Below are positions 15,841-25,089 of a stretch of DNA of 64,000 nucleotides, piece by piece. The translations under genes and the position numbers were made by a program. Origin of the DNA: Methylobacillus flagellatus (GTDB taxonomy: Bacteria; Pseudomonadota; Gammaproteobacteria; Burkholderiales; Methylophilaceae); assembly GCF_005502435.1 (NCBI RefSeq), contig NZ_SCOU01000004.1:62001-126000 (forward strand), given 5' to 3'. The notes below the pieces were generated by a model that was not told where the DNA came from, did no database searches, and was given only the letters and a program-made list of their open reading frames with translations. Each line of letters opens with the position of its first letter. Positions within the stretch are counted from its first letter, which is position 1.

Positions 15841-15923
15841 CCGAGGAACGCTGCGAGGCGCACATCAGGTGCCCCCAGGCTCGGTTGTCAAAGCAGTCCA
15901 CCGCTTTGCGAACGGCGTTCACT
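15841..15923 (+). promoter_or_regulatory. SAH riboswitch controlling ahcY
   Basis: The conserved blocks of the SAH riboswitch are in order: CCGAGGAACGCTGCGA (15841-15856), CCAGGCTCGG (15875-15884) and GAACGGCGTTCAC (15910-15922). CCGAG pairs with CTCGG to close the first stem, and GAACGC (15846-15851) is complementary to GCGTTC (15915-15920), the pseudoknot. The class senses S-adenosylhomocysteine and raises ahcY expression; about 100 bases separate it from the start codon. Confidence 0.93.
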
Positions 15924-16026
15924 TATTTAACTCGTGCCGGACACGGGAAATGGGTGAAGCAAGCGCCAGTCGCAACTCAACTCGCAACTCCATTCCCTTC
16001 CGTCACGCATTCATTTGAGAGAAACC

Positions 16027-17436
16027 ATGAATACTGTGACCGACATTCAAGATTACGTAGTAGCCGATATGAGCCTCGCCGACTGGGGCCGTAAAGAGAT
16101 CGCCATCGCCGAGACCGAGATGCCCGGCCTGATGGCTATCCGCGAAGAATACGCGCTGACCAAGCCACTCAAGGGTGCGCGCATCACCGGCTCCCTGCAC
16201 ATGACCATACAGACCGCCGTGCTGATCGAGACCCTGAAAGACCTGGGTGCCGATGTGCGCTGGGCGTCCTGCAACATCTTCTCCACCCAAGACCATGCCG
16301 CAGCTGCGATTGCGGCGACCGGCACCGCCGTGTTCGCGATCAAGGGTGAAACGCTGGAAGAGTACTGGGATTACACCCACCGCATCTTTGAATGGACGGA
16401 TGGCGGCTACTCCAACATGATCCTGGACGATGGTGGCGATGCCACCTTGCTGCTGCACTTGGGCACCAAGGCCGAGAGCGATGCCAGCGTGCTGAATCAT
16501 CCCGGCTCCGAAGAAGAGACCTGCCTGTTCAACGCCATCAAGGAGAAGCTCAAGGTCGATCCAACCTGGTACTCCACGCGTTTGAAGCACATCAAGGGTG
16601 TGACCGAAGAGACCACCACCGGCGTGCACCGCCTGTACCAGATGCACAAGGAAGGCCGTCTGGCGTTCCCGGCCATCAACGTCAACGATTCCGTGACCAA
16701 GTCCAAGTTCGACAACTTGTACGGTTGCCGCGAATCGCTGGTGGATGGCATCAAGCGTGCCACCGATGTGATGATCGCTGGCAAGGTGGCGGTGGTGGCA
16801 GGTTATGGTGATGTGGGCAAGGGCTCTGCCCAGGCGCTGCGCGCCTTGTCCGCGCAGGTGTGGGTCACCGAGATCGACCCGATCTGTGCACTGCAGGCGG
16901 CCATGGAAGGTTACCGTGTGGTGACCATGGATTATGCGGCTGAGCATGCGGACATCTTCGTGACCGCCACCGGCAACTACCATGTGATCACCCATGACCA
17001 CATGGCCCGTATGAAGGATCAGGCCATCGTCTGCAACATCGGTCACTTTGATAACGAGATCGATGTGGCGGGTATCGAGAAGTACCAGTGGGAAGAGATC
17101 AAGCCGCAGGTCGATCATGTGATCTTCCCGGACGGCAAGCGCATCATCCTGCTGGCCAAGGGCCGTTTGGTGAACCTGGGGTGTGGTACCGGTCATCCGT
17201 CCTACGTGATGTCCAGCTCCTTTGCCAACCAGACCATCGCCCAGATCGAGCTGTACAGCAACACCGCCGCTTACCCGGTCGGTGTGTATACACTGCCCAA
17301 GCATCTGGATGAGAAAGTGGCGCGCCTGCAACTGAAGAAACTGAACGCCCAGCTGACCGAGCTGAGTGATCAGCAGGCGGCTTACATCGGGGTGACCAAG
17401 CAAGGCCCGTTCAAGCCAGAGCATTATCGGTACTAA
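16027..17436 (+). CDS. ahcY: Adenosylhomocysteinase (SAH hydrolase)
   Basis: 469 residues from ATG 16027, preceded by GAGAGAAACC. It cleaves SAH to adenosine and homocysteine using bound NAD. Visible features are the N-terminal [24 protein letters not shown] block, [15 protein letters not shown], the NAD-binding [10 protein letters not shown] loop, the insertion typical of the long bacterial form, and the C terminus KPEHYRY. The gene is preceded by its own promoter and SAH riboswitch. The open frame on the opposite strand covering the gene is a shadow. Confidence 0.98.
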   Translation: MNTVTDIQDYVVADMSLADWGRKEIAIAETEMPGLMAIREEYALTKPLKGARITGSLHMTIQTAVLIETLKDLGADVRWASCNIFSTQDHAAAAIAATGTAVFAIKGETLEEYWDYTHRIFEWTDGGYSNMILDDGGDATLLLHLGTKAESDASVLNHPGSEEETCLFNAIKEKLKVDPTWYSTRLKHIKGVTEETTTGVHRLYQMHKEGRLAFPAINVNDSVTKSKFDNLYGCRESLVDGIKRATDVMIAGKVAVVAGYGDVGKGSAQALRALSAQVWVTEIDPICALQAAMEGYRVVTMDYAAEHADIFVTATGNYHVITHDHMARMKDQAIVCNIGHFDNEIDVAGIEKYQWEEIKPQVDHVIFPDGKRIILLAKGRLVNLGCGTGHPSYVMSSSFANQTIAQIELYSNTAAYPVGVYTLPKHLDEKVARLQLKKLNAQLTELSDQQAAYIGVTKQGPFKPEHYRY

Positions 17437-17653
17437 GCGCGTTACTGAACGCGCTACTAAACGGCCATCCGTGTTGTCCGTGCCTTGATCGGCGGCCAGC
17501 GAAGCAGAGTCAGCAACAAGCAGGCCTAGCAATAAGCAGGCTTAGCAAGCGTTGTACCGTGGGCTGGTTTTGCAACGGCGTTCAAGTTACCGTTGCCTTG
17601 CCAGTCCTATTTGTACGCTGGTTTGTACGTTAGTCCAACTCTAAGGAGGCACC
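17437..17653. other. Intergenic stretch with small repeats
   Basis: No gene seen. A hairpin GCGCGTT/AACGCGC follows the ahcY stop (about 17438-17455). A 16-base near-duplicate (AGCAACAAGCAGGCCT at 17512, AGCAATAAGCAGGCTT at 17528) follows it. Confidence 0.6.
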
Positions 17654-17998
17654 ATGAAATTGCTTATCGTCTGGTTGTTGAACGCACTGGCCTTGCTGGC
17701 CGTGGCTTATCTGATGCCCTCCATCCAGGTGGCAGGCTTCACTGGGGCACTGATCGCAGCGGCGGTGATCGGGCTGGTCAACATGCTGATCCGCCCTTTG
17801 CTGGTGATCCTGACCTTACCGGTCACGGTGCTCACACTGGGTCTGTTCATCTTTGTGATCAACGGTGTGCTGTTCCTGGTGGTGGGCAATCTGTTGCAGG
17901 GCTTCGAAGTGGCAAGTTTGATGGCCGGTATCATCGGTGCCGTGCTGTATAGCGTGATCTCCTGGATATTGACGGCGGTGCTGCTCGGCGACGATTGA
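17654..17998 (+). CDS. Phage holin family 4 / YvlD-like membrane protein
   Basis: 114 residues, almost all hydrophobic, with four predicted membrane helices (about 4-22, 28-48, 52-76 and 88-110) and short charged loops. PF04020-type proteins (MKLLIVWLLNALALLAVAYLMP, LIRPLLVILTLPVTVLTLGLF, FVINGVLF) are common in genomes without phage and sit between ahcY and metF in many betaproteobacteria, as here. The role is unknown; the holin name does not imply lysis. TAAGGAGGCACC precedes the ATG, a very strong ribosome site. Confidence 0.9.
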   Translation: MKLLIVWLLNALALLAVAYLMPSIQVAGFTGALIAAAVIGLVNMLIRPLLVILTLPVTVLTLGLFIFVINGVLFLVVGNLLQGFEVASLMAGIIGAVLYSVISWILTAVLLGDD

Positions 17999-18035
17999 TA
18001 CGTTGTCAGGGCCAACGCAGCCGCGACTAAATTAA

Positions 18036-18881
18036 ATGAAAAGTGTACCTGTGATCAGTTTTGAGTTCTTCCCGCCCAAGACGGCGGAGGGGCAGGCCAA
18101 GCTGCGCGAAGCGCGCAGGCAGCTTGCCCTGCATCAACCCAAGTTCTTCTCCGTCACCTTCGGTGCTGGTGGTTCCACGCGTGACCGCACCATGGAAACG
18201 GTGCTGGAGATCCGCAGCGAAGGCTTTGACGCCGCGCCGCATATCTCCGGCATCTCTTCCTCGCGTGACGAGATCCGTCAGTTACTGGACGCTTACCAGC
18301 AGCATGATATCCATCATCTGGTGGTGCTGCGTGGTGACCTGCCCTCGGGCGAAGCCAGTGTGGGAGATTTTCGCTATGCCAACGAGCTGGTGAGCTTCAT
18401 CCGTGAGCACAGTGGCGACTGGTTCAATATCGAGGTGGCAGCCTATCCGGAGTTTCACCCGGAAGCCGCCTCGCCTGCGGCGGACCTGGCCAACTTCAAA
18501 CGCAAGGTGGAGGCCGGTGCCAATAGCGCCATCACGCAGTATTTCTACAACGTGGACGCCTATTTCGGATTTATGGAACAGTGTGCGGGCGCGGGCATCA
18601 GCATTCCGGTGGTGCCGGGTGTGATGCCGATCTACAACTACACGCAACTGGCGCGTTTTTCGGATGTGTGTGGTGCGGAGATCCCGCGCTGGCTGCGTCT
18701 GCGTTTGCAGGAATATGCCAACGACCTGCCTTCATTGCGTGCCTTGGGCATGGATGTGGTGACGGATGTGTGCGAGCGTCTGCTCGCGGCGGGTGCGCCC
18801 GGATTGCATTTCTATACGCTGAATCAGGCCGGGATCATTTCCACCATATTGCAGCGTTTGCCGTTGCCGGCAGCCCGCTAA
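18036..18881 (+). CDS. metF: 5,10-methylenetetrahydrofolate reductase
   Basis: 281 residues. It begins SFEFFPPKTAEGQAKL and has the FAD/folate-binding pattern FFSVTFGAGGSTRDRT, LVVLRGDLP, AAYPEFHPEA and QYFYNVDAYFGF of the MetF TIM barrel. It reduces methylene-THF to methyl-THF for methionine synthesis, completing the methyl cycle represented upstream by metK and ahcY. It starts 37 bases after the membrane-protein gene and probably belongs to the same transcript. The ribosome site is weak. Confidence 0.97.
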   Translation: MKSVPVISFEFFPPKTAEGQAKLREARRQLALHQPKFFSVTFGAGGSTRDRTMETVLEIRSEGFDAAPHISGISSSRDEIRQLLDAYQQHDIHHLVVLRGDLPSGEASVGDFRYANELVSFIREHSGDWFNIEVAAYPEFHPEAASPAADLANFKRKVEAGANSAITQYFYNVDAYFGFMEQCAGAGISIPVVPGVMPIYNYTQLARFSDVCGAEIPRWLRLRLQEYANDLPSLRALGMDVVTDVCERLLAAGAPGLHFYTLNQAGIISTILQRLPLPAAR

Positions 18882-18920
18882 AGGCTTGAAGGTAAAAGCT
18901 CGAAGTGTGAAGAACACAAG

Positions 18921-18975
18921 CACGCTGTTGAACAACAGCGTGTTGGTCAGGCAGGGCGGCTAGCGCCCCTGCCTG
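18921..18975. terminator. Two hairpins between metF and smg
   Basis: CACGCTGTTG (18921-18930)/CAACAGCGTG (18933-18942) is a perfect 10-bp stem, and AGGCAGGG...CCCTGCCT (about 18948-18975) is a second one. They lie between two convergent genes; neither has a long T run, so termination is likely but not certain. Confidence 0.55.
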
Positions 18976-18993
18976 CTTAACCCTTACCAGTCT

Positions 18994-19443
18994 TTAGTGC
19001 AGCGTAGGCTGGCTGTCGCCAAACACGGCATCTTCAACGAACAGATAGTCGTTGGCGGTGCCCTGATTGCGTAACGCCATCAGCACGATCCAGCGCGTTT
19101 CTTCGATACCGACTTCGGGTTGTGGCAGTGCCAGTGCGCGGTCGATGACCAGTTCGCGCTGAGCCGGGCTCAGTACACGGGTCTGTTCCAGAAAGATCAG
19201 GAAACCCAGCGCCTGCTGGTTGATCTTCTTGCGCTCAGCTTCTGCGTAGATGCGCACACTGCCGGACTGTTGTGCGCTGTCTGTGGCACTCATGGCTTCC
19301 AGGGCGGTAAACCAGTCGAATGCGCCGTTGATGTCTTCTTCGTCGAAGCCCGCAGCGTAAAGCTCTTTGGACAAGGTGTGATGGTCTGGACGGACATTGA
19401 CCTCGAAGTAGTTCTCAAACAGGTAGACCAGAACCTCAAACAT
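18994..19443 (-). CDS. smg: Smg protein homologue (DUF494)
   Basis: 149 residues, small acidic protein beginning MFEVLVYLFENYF, the DUF494/Smg signature, with LS.ELYAAGFDEEDINGAFDW and an acidic middle. Smg is found beside dprA and def in many proteobacteria, as here, and its function is not established. AGGAGATTCC precedes the ATG. It follows dprA by 26 bases and is co-transcribed with it. Confidence 0.93.
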   Translation of the reverse strand: MFEVLVYLFENYFEVNVRPDHHTLSKELYAAGFDEEDINGAFDWFTALEAMSATDSAQQSGSVRIYAEAERKKINQQALGFLIFLEQTRVLSPAQRELVIDRALALPQPEVGIEETRWIVLMALRNQGTANDYLFVEDAVFGDSQPTLH

Positions 19444-19469
19444 GGAATCTCCTAAATAATTGAACAGGG

Positions 19470-20582
19470 TTAGGTGATTCGCTGGTAGCGCCCTCCCGGC
19501 AGAGTAGCGACTTTGCTTTCCAACTCCAGCACCAGCAGCATGGCCGAAAGGCTATCACTCGTCAAGCCGCTGGAGTCGAGTAACGCTTCCAGACTGATGG
19601 GGTCGAATCCCATGATTTCAAGTAGCTGGTGACCCGGATCGTCCACTTTATTCGAAGCAAGAACAGTGCCGTTCGTATCGACTTCTGTCCCCGCAACAGG
19701 TTCATTCAGGCGGATCTCACTCAGTATATCGGCCAGATCATCGACAAGTTTAGCGCCCTGTTTGATCAGTTGATGGCAGCCTTTGGACAGTGGCGAGTGG
19801 ATGGAGCCGGGCATGGCGAACACCTCGCGCCCTTGTTCTGCGGCCAGGCGTGCGGTGATCAGCGAGCCACTGTGCAGGTTGGCCTCCACCACCAGGCAGC
19901 CACGACTCAAGCCGCTGATCAGGCGGTTGCGTTGCGGGAAATGGGCCGCGCGCGACGGCGTGCCTAGCGGGAACTCGGAAAGCAGCAAGCCATGTTCCAC
20001 GATCTGCCGCGCCAGAGCCAGGTGTCGTGATGGATAGACGATATCCAGGCCAGTGCCAACCACCGCAATGGTGCCACCAGGCGTGTCCAGTGCACCACGA
20101 TGGGCTGCGCCGTCTATGCCCAGCGCCAGACCGCTCACGATGCAATGACCCTGCTGGCCCAGCGCACGCGCAAACTCCTCGGCGTTCTTGATGCCTTGCG
20201 GTGTGGCATTGCGACTGCCCACGACCGCGAGGGCCGGGCGTTTCAGCAGGGCCAGCTGGCCTTTGCCATACAGCAGGGCAGGCGGGTCAGGGATCTCGAG
20301 CAGCGCTTGCGGATATTCGGCATCTGCCAGCGTGATCAGATGGTTGCCAGCTTGCTGCAGCCATTGCAGGGTGGTGGCCGCGTCGTCCAGGTTCGGGCCA
20401 GCGCGTATGGCATCGGCGACGGCATCGCTGACCACATTGCGCAACTGTGCGGTCTTTGCGGCAAAGATATGCGCTGGTTCACCGAACTGCTGTAACAGCT
20501 GGCAGATGCCGCGACTGCCCAGACCGGGGATGCGGCTCAGCGCGATCCACAGCGCCTGCTCGTCCTGCAGCGGCATACTCAT
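19470..20582 (-). CDS. dprA: DNA-processing protein DprA
   Basis: About 370 residues from ATG 20582 (MSMPLQDEQALWIALSRIPGLG); the open frame runs 46 codons further up but into the divergent promoter region. The N-terminal SAM-like part is followed by the Rossmann-like core (LAVVGSRNATPQGIKNAEEFA, GLALGIDGAAHRGAL, GGTIAVVGTGLDIVYPSRH, SEFPLGT.....HFPQRNRLISGLS, AEQGREVFAMPG) and a C-terminal winged-helix domain (PISLEALLDSSGLTSDSLSAML). DprA loads RecA on incoming single-stranded DNA during transformation. The pair dprA-smg is divergent from def-fmt. Confidence 0.96.
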   Translation of the reverse strand: MSMPLQDEQALWIALSRIPGLGSRGICQLLQQFGEPAHIFAAKTAQLRNVVSDAVADAIRAGPNLDDAATTLQWLQQAGNHLITLADAEYPQALLEIPDPPALLYGKGQLALLKRPALAVVGSRNATPQGIKNAEEFARALGQQGHCIVSGLALGIDGAAHRGALDTPGGTIAVVGTGLDIVYPSRHLALARQIVEHGLLLSEFPLGTPSRAAHFPQRNRLISGLSRGCLVVEANLHSGSLITARLAAEQGREVFAMPGSIHSPLSKGCHQLIKQGAKLVDDLADILSEIRLNEPVAGTEVDTNGTVLASNKVDDPGHQLLEIMGFDPISLEALLDSSGLTSDSLSAMLLVLELESKVATLPGGRYQRIT

Positions 20583-20725
20583 GTGCGCTGGAACGCGCAG
20601 CCACGCGCTATAATGAGGTATTGAGCAAAGGTGGGCACAGCCTTGGGCATAGGCGTCGCTGACTTGATATCCGGCATGACAGCCCTCACTTTGCGTCCTA
20701 TCCGACAGATTTTCAAGCACCCATT

Positions 20726-21229
20726 ATGGCACTACTACCGATACTGAAATATCCGGACAAGCGTTTGTATACCGTGGCCAAACCGGTGGCCGAGGTCAAT
20801 GGGCGCATCCGCCGCCTGATCGCCGACATGGCCGAGACCATGTATGCCGCGCCCGGTATCGGCCTCGCCGCCACGCAAGTGGACGTGCACGAGCAGGTGA
20901 TCGTCATCGACACTACCGAGGATAAAAGCCAGCTGCAGGTGTTCATCAACCCCAAGCTGGTCAACACCTGCGGTTCCCAGCAGTACGAAGAAGGCTGTCT
21001 GTCCGTGCCCGGCATCTACGAGAACGTGACGCGTGCCGAACGCATCACTGTGCAAGCGCTGGACGCTGACGGCAAGCCGTTCACACTGGAAGCGGATGGC
21101 CTGCTGGCCGTGTGCATCCAGCACGAGATGGATCATCTGCTGGGCAAGGTGTTCGTGGAATATCTGTCTCCGCTGAAGCAGAACCGCATCAAGACCCGCC
21201 TCAAAAAACGCGAGCGCGAGCCTGCTTAA
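20726..21229 (+). CDS. def: Peptide deformylase
   Basis: 167 residues with all three PDF motifs: GIGLAATQ (motif 1), EGCLSVP (motif 2, metal-binding Cys) and QHEMDHL (motif 3, HExxH). It removes the formyl group from nascent proteins. It is followed by fmt 36 bases later, the usual def-fmt pair. Two copies of CCCCGTCAAGTC sit in the short gap. Confidence 0.98.
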   Translation: MALLPILKYPDKRLYTVAKPVAEVNGRIRRLIADMAETMYAAPGIGLAATQVDVHEQVIVIDTTEDKSQLQVFINPKLVNTCGSQQYEEGCLSVPGIYENVTRAERITVQALDADGKPFTLEADGLLAVCIQHEMDHLLGKVFVEYLSPLKQNRIKTRLKKREREPA

Positions 21230-21265
21230 GCCCCGTCAAGTCCAACCCCGTCAAGTCTGCCGCCC

Positions 21266-22201
21266 ATGAAGATCCTATTCGCCGGTACGCCGGAATTCGC
21301 TGTCCCCAGCCTGCAGGCCCTGATCGATGCCGGCCATGACATCGTGGCAGTGTTGACCCAGCCGGATCGCCCGGCCGGACGCGGCATGAAGCTCACACCC
21401 AGCCCGGTCAAGCAGCTGGCCTTGCAGCATGATGTGCGCGTGCTGCAACCCGCCACACTCAAAGACGCGGCGGTGCAAGCCGACATTGCAGCGCTAAAGG
21501 CAGACGTGATGATCGTTGCCGCTTATGGCCTCATCATCCCCACCGTGGTGTTGCAGATGCCACTTTACGGCTGCTACAACGTGCATGCTTCCTTGTTGCC
21601 GCGCTGGCGTGGTGCCGCGCCTATCCAGCGTGCGCTGCTAGCCGGTGATGCCGAAACCGGCGTCACTATCATGGAGGTGGTGCCTGCACTGGATGCCGGC
21701 GCCATGGTGGAAAAAGGCGTGCTGCCCATAGGCCCGCGCGACACCGCACAAAGCCTGCATGATGGCCTGGCAGCGCTGGGCGCTGTCCTGATGGCAACCG
21801 CCATGGACAAGCTGCAACAACAGGGCAGCTTGCCCGCCACGCCGCAGGACGAGGCGCTGGTCACCTATGCACACAAGCTGGAAAAGGCCGAGGCTGCGAT
21901 CGACTGGAGCTTGAGCGCTGCTGAGCTGTCACGCCGCGTGCGTGCCTACAATCCGTTCCCGGTGGCCCAGGCCACGCTGGGTGAGCGGGTCTGCAGGCTA
22001 TGGATGGCGACCGATGTGCCGGGCAGCGCAGCGCCTGGTCAGGTGGTCGAAGCCGGGCCGCGCTTGCTGGTGGGCTGCGGTGAGGGCTTGTTGCAGATCG
22101 AGGAGCTGCAGATGCCGGGTGGCAAACGTCTGAGTGCACGTGAGTTTCTGACTGGCCATGCCCTGCAGGTGGGCGATCATTTCGGTCATGGTGCCGCCTA
22201 A
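21266..22201 (+). CDS. fmt: Methionyl-tRNA formyltransferase
   Basis: 311 residues. The N-terminal formyltransferase domain has MKILFAGTPEFAVPSL and the signature SLLPRWRGAAPIQRAL; the C-terminal tRNA-binding domain follows about residue 205 (ELSRRVRAYNPFPVAQ). It formylates the initiator Met-tRNA, the partner reaction of def. The downstream 198 bases contain a TCTGGTCTGTCG-like micro-repeat and a small CCCGG/CCGGG hairpin, and no gene. Confidence 0.97.
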   Translation: MKILFAGTPEFAVPSLQALIDAGHDIVAVLTQPDRPAGRGMKLTPSPVKQLALQHDVRVLQPATLKDAAVQADIAALKADVMIVAAYGLIIPTVVLQMPLYGCYNVHASLLPRWRGAAPIQRALLAGDAETGVTIMEVVPALDAGAMVEKGVLPIGPRDTAQSLHDGLAALGAVLMATAMDKLQQQGSLPATPQDEALVTYAHKLEKAEAAIDWSLSAAELSRRVRAYNPFPVAQATLGERVCRLWMATDVPGSAAPGQVVEAGPRLLVGCGEGLLQIEELQMPGGKRLSAREFLTGHALQVGDHFGHGAA

Positions 22202-22399
22202 TCATCTGGTCCATTCTCTGGCCTGTCGTCTGGTCTGTCGTCTGATTTGTAAGCCCGGTTCAAGCCGGGTTGAGTGTGCCCGGCCGGCGTCCGTTGCCTG
22301 CAGCTCAGGCGGCTTGAATTTTTTCTGTTCGGCAGCATCTATAAGAACGAAATATGAGTGCTGTACCCTCTCGCTACAGATCATGATCAAAGGAACAAC

Positions 22400-23236
22400 A
22401 TGTTAGGAAACTGGTTTAAAACGACAGTCTTGATGGCCGGCATCGTCGTGCTGTTCGGCACGGTCGGCGCGGCCCTGGGTGGTGCAGGTGGCATGCTGAT
22501 CGCACTGGCCATCGCTGCGGCCATGAATGTGTACGCTTACTGGTTCTCGGACAAAGCCGTACTGAAGATGTACAACGCGCAGGAAGTCGATGCGCAGTCC
22601 GCTCCTAAGTTCTACAACATGGTGCGCGAGCTGGCGCAGAACGCCCAGTTGCCCATGCCCAAGGTGTACATCATCGATGAAGCCCAGCCCAACGCCTTTG
22701 CTACCGGCCGTGACCCGGAACATGCCGCCGTGGCGGCCACCACCGGCATCATGCGCATTCTCAGCGAGCGCGAACTGCGTGGTGTGATGGCGCACGAACT
22801 GGCGCACGTGAAGCACCGTGATACCTTGATCTCCACTATCTCGGCCACCATCGCCGGTGCCATCTCTTCCATTGCCCAGTTCGGCATGCTGTTCGGTGGC
22901 CGGGACCGTGGTGTGCACCCAGCCGTGGCTATCCTGATCATGGTGTTGGCGCCCATCGCCGCCATGCTGATCCAGATGGCCATCTCGCGTGCACGCGAGT
23001 TCGAGGCGGACAAAGGCGGCGCCGAGATCAGCGGCGACCCGCAGGCACTGGCTGCTGCGCTGGAGAAGATCCACAACTATGCGCACCAGATCCCCATGGA
23101 CACCGCGGAGCAACACCCGGAAACGGCGCAGATGATGATCATCAACCCACTTTCCGCCGGCGGCCTCAAAGGCTTGTTCAGCACCCACCCGCAGACCGAA
23201 GAGCGCGTCGCGCGTCTGCTGGCGATGGCACGCTGA
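22400..23236 (+). CDS. htpX: Membrane protease HtpX
   Basis: 278 residues from ATG 22400, preceded by AAAGGAACA. It has two N-terminal membrane helices (about 7-24 and 27-46), the zinc-binding [12 protein letters not shown] motif (HExxH), two further helices (about 150-200) and the downstream metal-binding glutamate in [12 protein letters not shown]. It degrades damaged inner-membrane proteins and is usually a stress gene. The frame extends 14 codons upstream but the ribosome site decides for 22400. Confidence 0.95.
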   Translation: MLGNWFKTTVLMAGIVVLFGTVGAALGGAGGMLIALAIAAAMNVYAYWFSDKAVLKMYNAQEVDAQSAPKFYNMVRELAQNAQLPMPKVYIIDEAQPNAFATGRDPEHAAVAATTGIMRILSERELRGVMAHELAHVKHRDTLISTISATIAGAISSIAQFGMLFGGRDRGVHPAVAILIMVLAPIAAMLIQMAISRAREFEADKGGAEISGDPQALAAALEKIHNYAHQIPMDTAEQHPETAQMMIINPLSAGGLKGLFSTHPQTEERVARLLAMAR

Positions 23237-23249
23237 TTGCGGCCGCGTT

Positions 23250-24524
23250 TTGCACGTCGCTCAACTTCTCGCCGCCGAGGCGATAGACGCAGTACTCACT
23301 GGCCGTAACCTCAGCAGCGCGATCGAGGCGGTGCTCAAGCACCACAGCCACATCACGCCACAGCAGCGTGGCGCCATGCAGGACTTGAGCTACGGCACAC
23401 TGCGCCATTACGGCCAGTTGCAGGCGCTGCTGTCGCCCTTGCTGCAAAAGCCGCTCAGTAACACGCGTTTACGCTGTTTGCTGCTGGTGGCCTTGTACCA
23501 ATTGCAGCAGGACCGCGCTGGTGCGCACACCGTGGTGGATCAGGCGGTGCAGGCGGCAGGCAGTTTCAAGCCGCAGTGGGCCAAGGGCTTGGTCAACGCC
23601 GTATTGCGCAACTTCCTGCGTCAGCGCGACGCGCTGTTAGCCGCTATCCAGCATGACGATGTGGCCAGTTACAGCTACCCGCAATGGTGGATCAACAAGC
23701 TGCGCAAACAGTACCCGCAGGATTGGCAGGCCATGTTGCTGGCGGGTAACCAGCATCCGCCCATGAGCTTGCGCGTCAACCTGCGCCAGACCAGCATGGC
23801 GGATTATGTGGCTAGGCTGGACGCACAGGGCATCAGCGCCGATGTGGTCGGCGATAGCGCCTTGCTGCTGCATAAACCGCTGCCTGTGGAGCGCATCCCG
23901 GGTTTTTCCAGCGGCGAGGTCTCGGTGCAGGACGCTGGCGCCCAACTGGCTGCGCCATTGCTCGACGCACAGGACGGTATGCGCGTGCTGGACGCCTGTT
24001 GCGCGCCCGGCGGCAAGACCGGCCATCTGCTCGAACTGGCCGCGCTAGACCTGCTGGCGCTGGACAGCGATGCACTGCGCTTGCAGCGTGTGAAGAGCAA
24101 TCTGGACCGGCTGAACCTGCAAGCCACCTTGCTGGCGGCCGATGCCGCGCAGCCAGACAGTTGGTGGGATGGCCGTCCGTTCGACCGCATCCTGGCCGAT
24201 GTGCCATGCACGGCTTCGGGCATCGTGCGCCGCCATGTGGACATCAAATGGCTGCGCCGCGAAGCCGATGTGGCGTCATTCGCACAGCAGCAGGCGCGCA
24301 TCCTGCCCGCACTGTGGCAGCTGCTGGCAAAGGGTGGTAAATTGCTTTATGTGACGTGTTCGGTGTTCCACGAAGAAAATCAGTCACAAATTGATGGGTT
24401 TATAAAACAGCAGGTGGACGCGCGGCAGTTGCCTTTGTCATCGCCCATGTTGCCACCACAAGGACAATTGCACCCGGCTGCCCACCATGACGGTTTTTTC
24501 TACGCAATGCTGCAAAAGATTTAA
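23250..24524 (+). CDS. rsmB: 16S rRNA m5C967 methyltransferase RsmB
   Basis: 424 residues. An N-terminal NusB-like domain (about 1-135: AEAIDAVLTGRNLSSAIEAVL, QDLSYGTLRHYGQLQALL) is followed by a SAM-dependent domain with the SAM loop DACCAPGGKTGHLLEL, the motif IV cysteine in DVPCTASG and the catalytic cysteine in VTCSVFHEEN. TTG 23250 is the only plausible start. It is the first gene of the rsmB-DUF4390-ntrY-ntrX run. A second RsmB-like gene lies at 53520. Confidence 0.95.
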   Translation: MHVAQLLAAEAIDAVLTGRNLSSAIEAVLKHHSHITPQQRGAMQDLSYGTLRHYGQLQALLSPLLQKPLSNTRLRCLLLVALYQLQQDRAGAHTVVDQAVQAAGSFKPQWAKGLVNAVLRNFLRQRDALLAAIQHDDVASYSYPQWWINKLRKQYPQDWQAMLLAGNQHPPMSLRVNLRQTSMADYVARLDAQGISADVVGDSALLLHKPLPVERIPGFSSGEVSVQDAGAQLAAPLLDAQDGMRVLDACCAPGGKTGHLLELAALDLLALDSDALRLQRVKSNLDRLNLQATLLAADAAQPDSWWDGRPFDRILADVPCTASGIVRRHVDIKWLRREADVASFAQQQARILPALWQLLAKGGKLLYVTCSVFHEENQSQIDGFIKQQVDARQLPLSSPMLPPQGQLHPAAHHDGFFYAMLQKI

Positions 24525-25074
24525 TCTATGGAGTCTGGGGCTGGCCCTGCTGATCGCGTTCTGCGCGACAGGCTGGGCGGCTTCCAGCCATCTGGACATC
24601 AAGTCTGCGGAGCTGAGTCCGCGCGGTGAGCAGTATGTGCTCAATGCCGATTTCGACCTCAGTTTCAGTCCTGCCGTACAGGAAGCCCTCAGCAAGGGGC
24701 TGCCGCTGCATTTCCTCATGGAGTTCCAGCTCACCAAGCCGCAACGTTACTGGTTCGACGACGAGATCGTCACCAGCACCAGCCATGTTTCCATCAGTTA
24801 TCACGCCTTGTCACGCCAATACCTGCTCAACATCGACCAGCAACAATCGGCCCACAGCACCCTGCAGGAAGTACGCGAGCGCTTCACGCGCGTGCGTAAC
24901 TGGCTGGTGCTGGACAAGACCCTGCTCAAAGCCGGTGTGCCTTATCAGGCGGCTTTGCGTATCCGTCTCGATGCGTCCAAATTACCGCAACCGCTGCGTG
25001 TGGACGCCCTGGGCTCGCAGGACTGGAGCCTGATCTCGCCACGTTATCGCTGGACCCCAGATCTGGATCTCTAA
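24487..25074 (+). CDS. DUF4390 exported protein
   Basis: 195 residues with a hydrophobic N-terminal signal or anchor (LWSLGLALLIAFCATGWAASS), then a beta-rich domain (LDIKSAELSPRGEQYVLNADFDLSFSPAVQEALSKGLPLHFLMEF), the DUF4390 pattern. It overlaps the end of rsmB by 38 bases and is followed by the ntrY-like gene after 15 bases. This order is conserved in betaproteobacteria, and the protein is thought to accompany the sensor kinase. The function is unknown. Confidence 0.9.
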   Translation: MTVFSTQCCKRFNLWSLGLALLIAFCATGWAASSHLDIKSAELSPRGEQYVLNADFDLSFSPAVQEALSKGLPLHFLMEFQLTKPQRYWFDDEIVTSTSHVSISYHALSRQYLLNIDQQQSAHSTLQEVRERFTRVRNWLVLDKTLLKAGVPYQAALRIRLDASKLPQPLRVDALGSQDWSLISPRYRWTPDLDL

Positions 25075-25089
25075 GCGGGGGATGGCGGC

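Noticed and set aside
16003..17532. 509-codon frame antisense to ahcY
   Set aside because: It covers ahcY exactly and is composition-driven; there is no recognisable domain.
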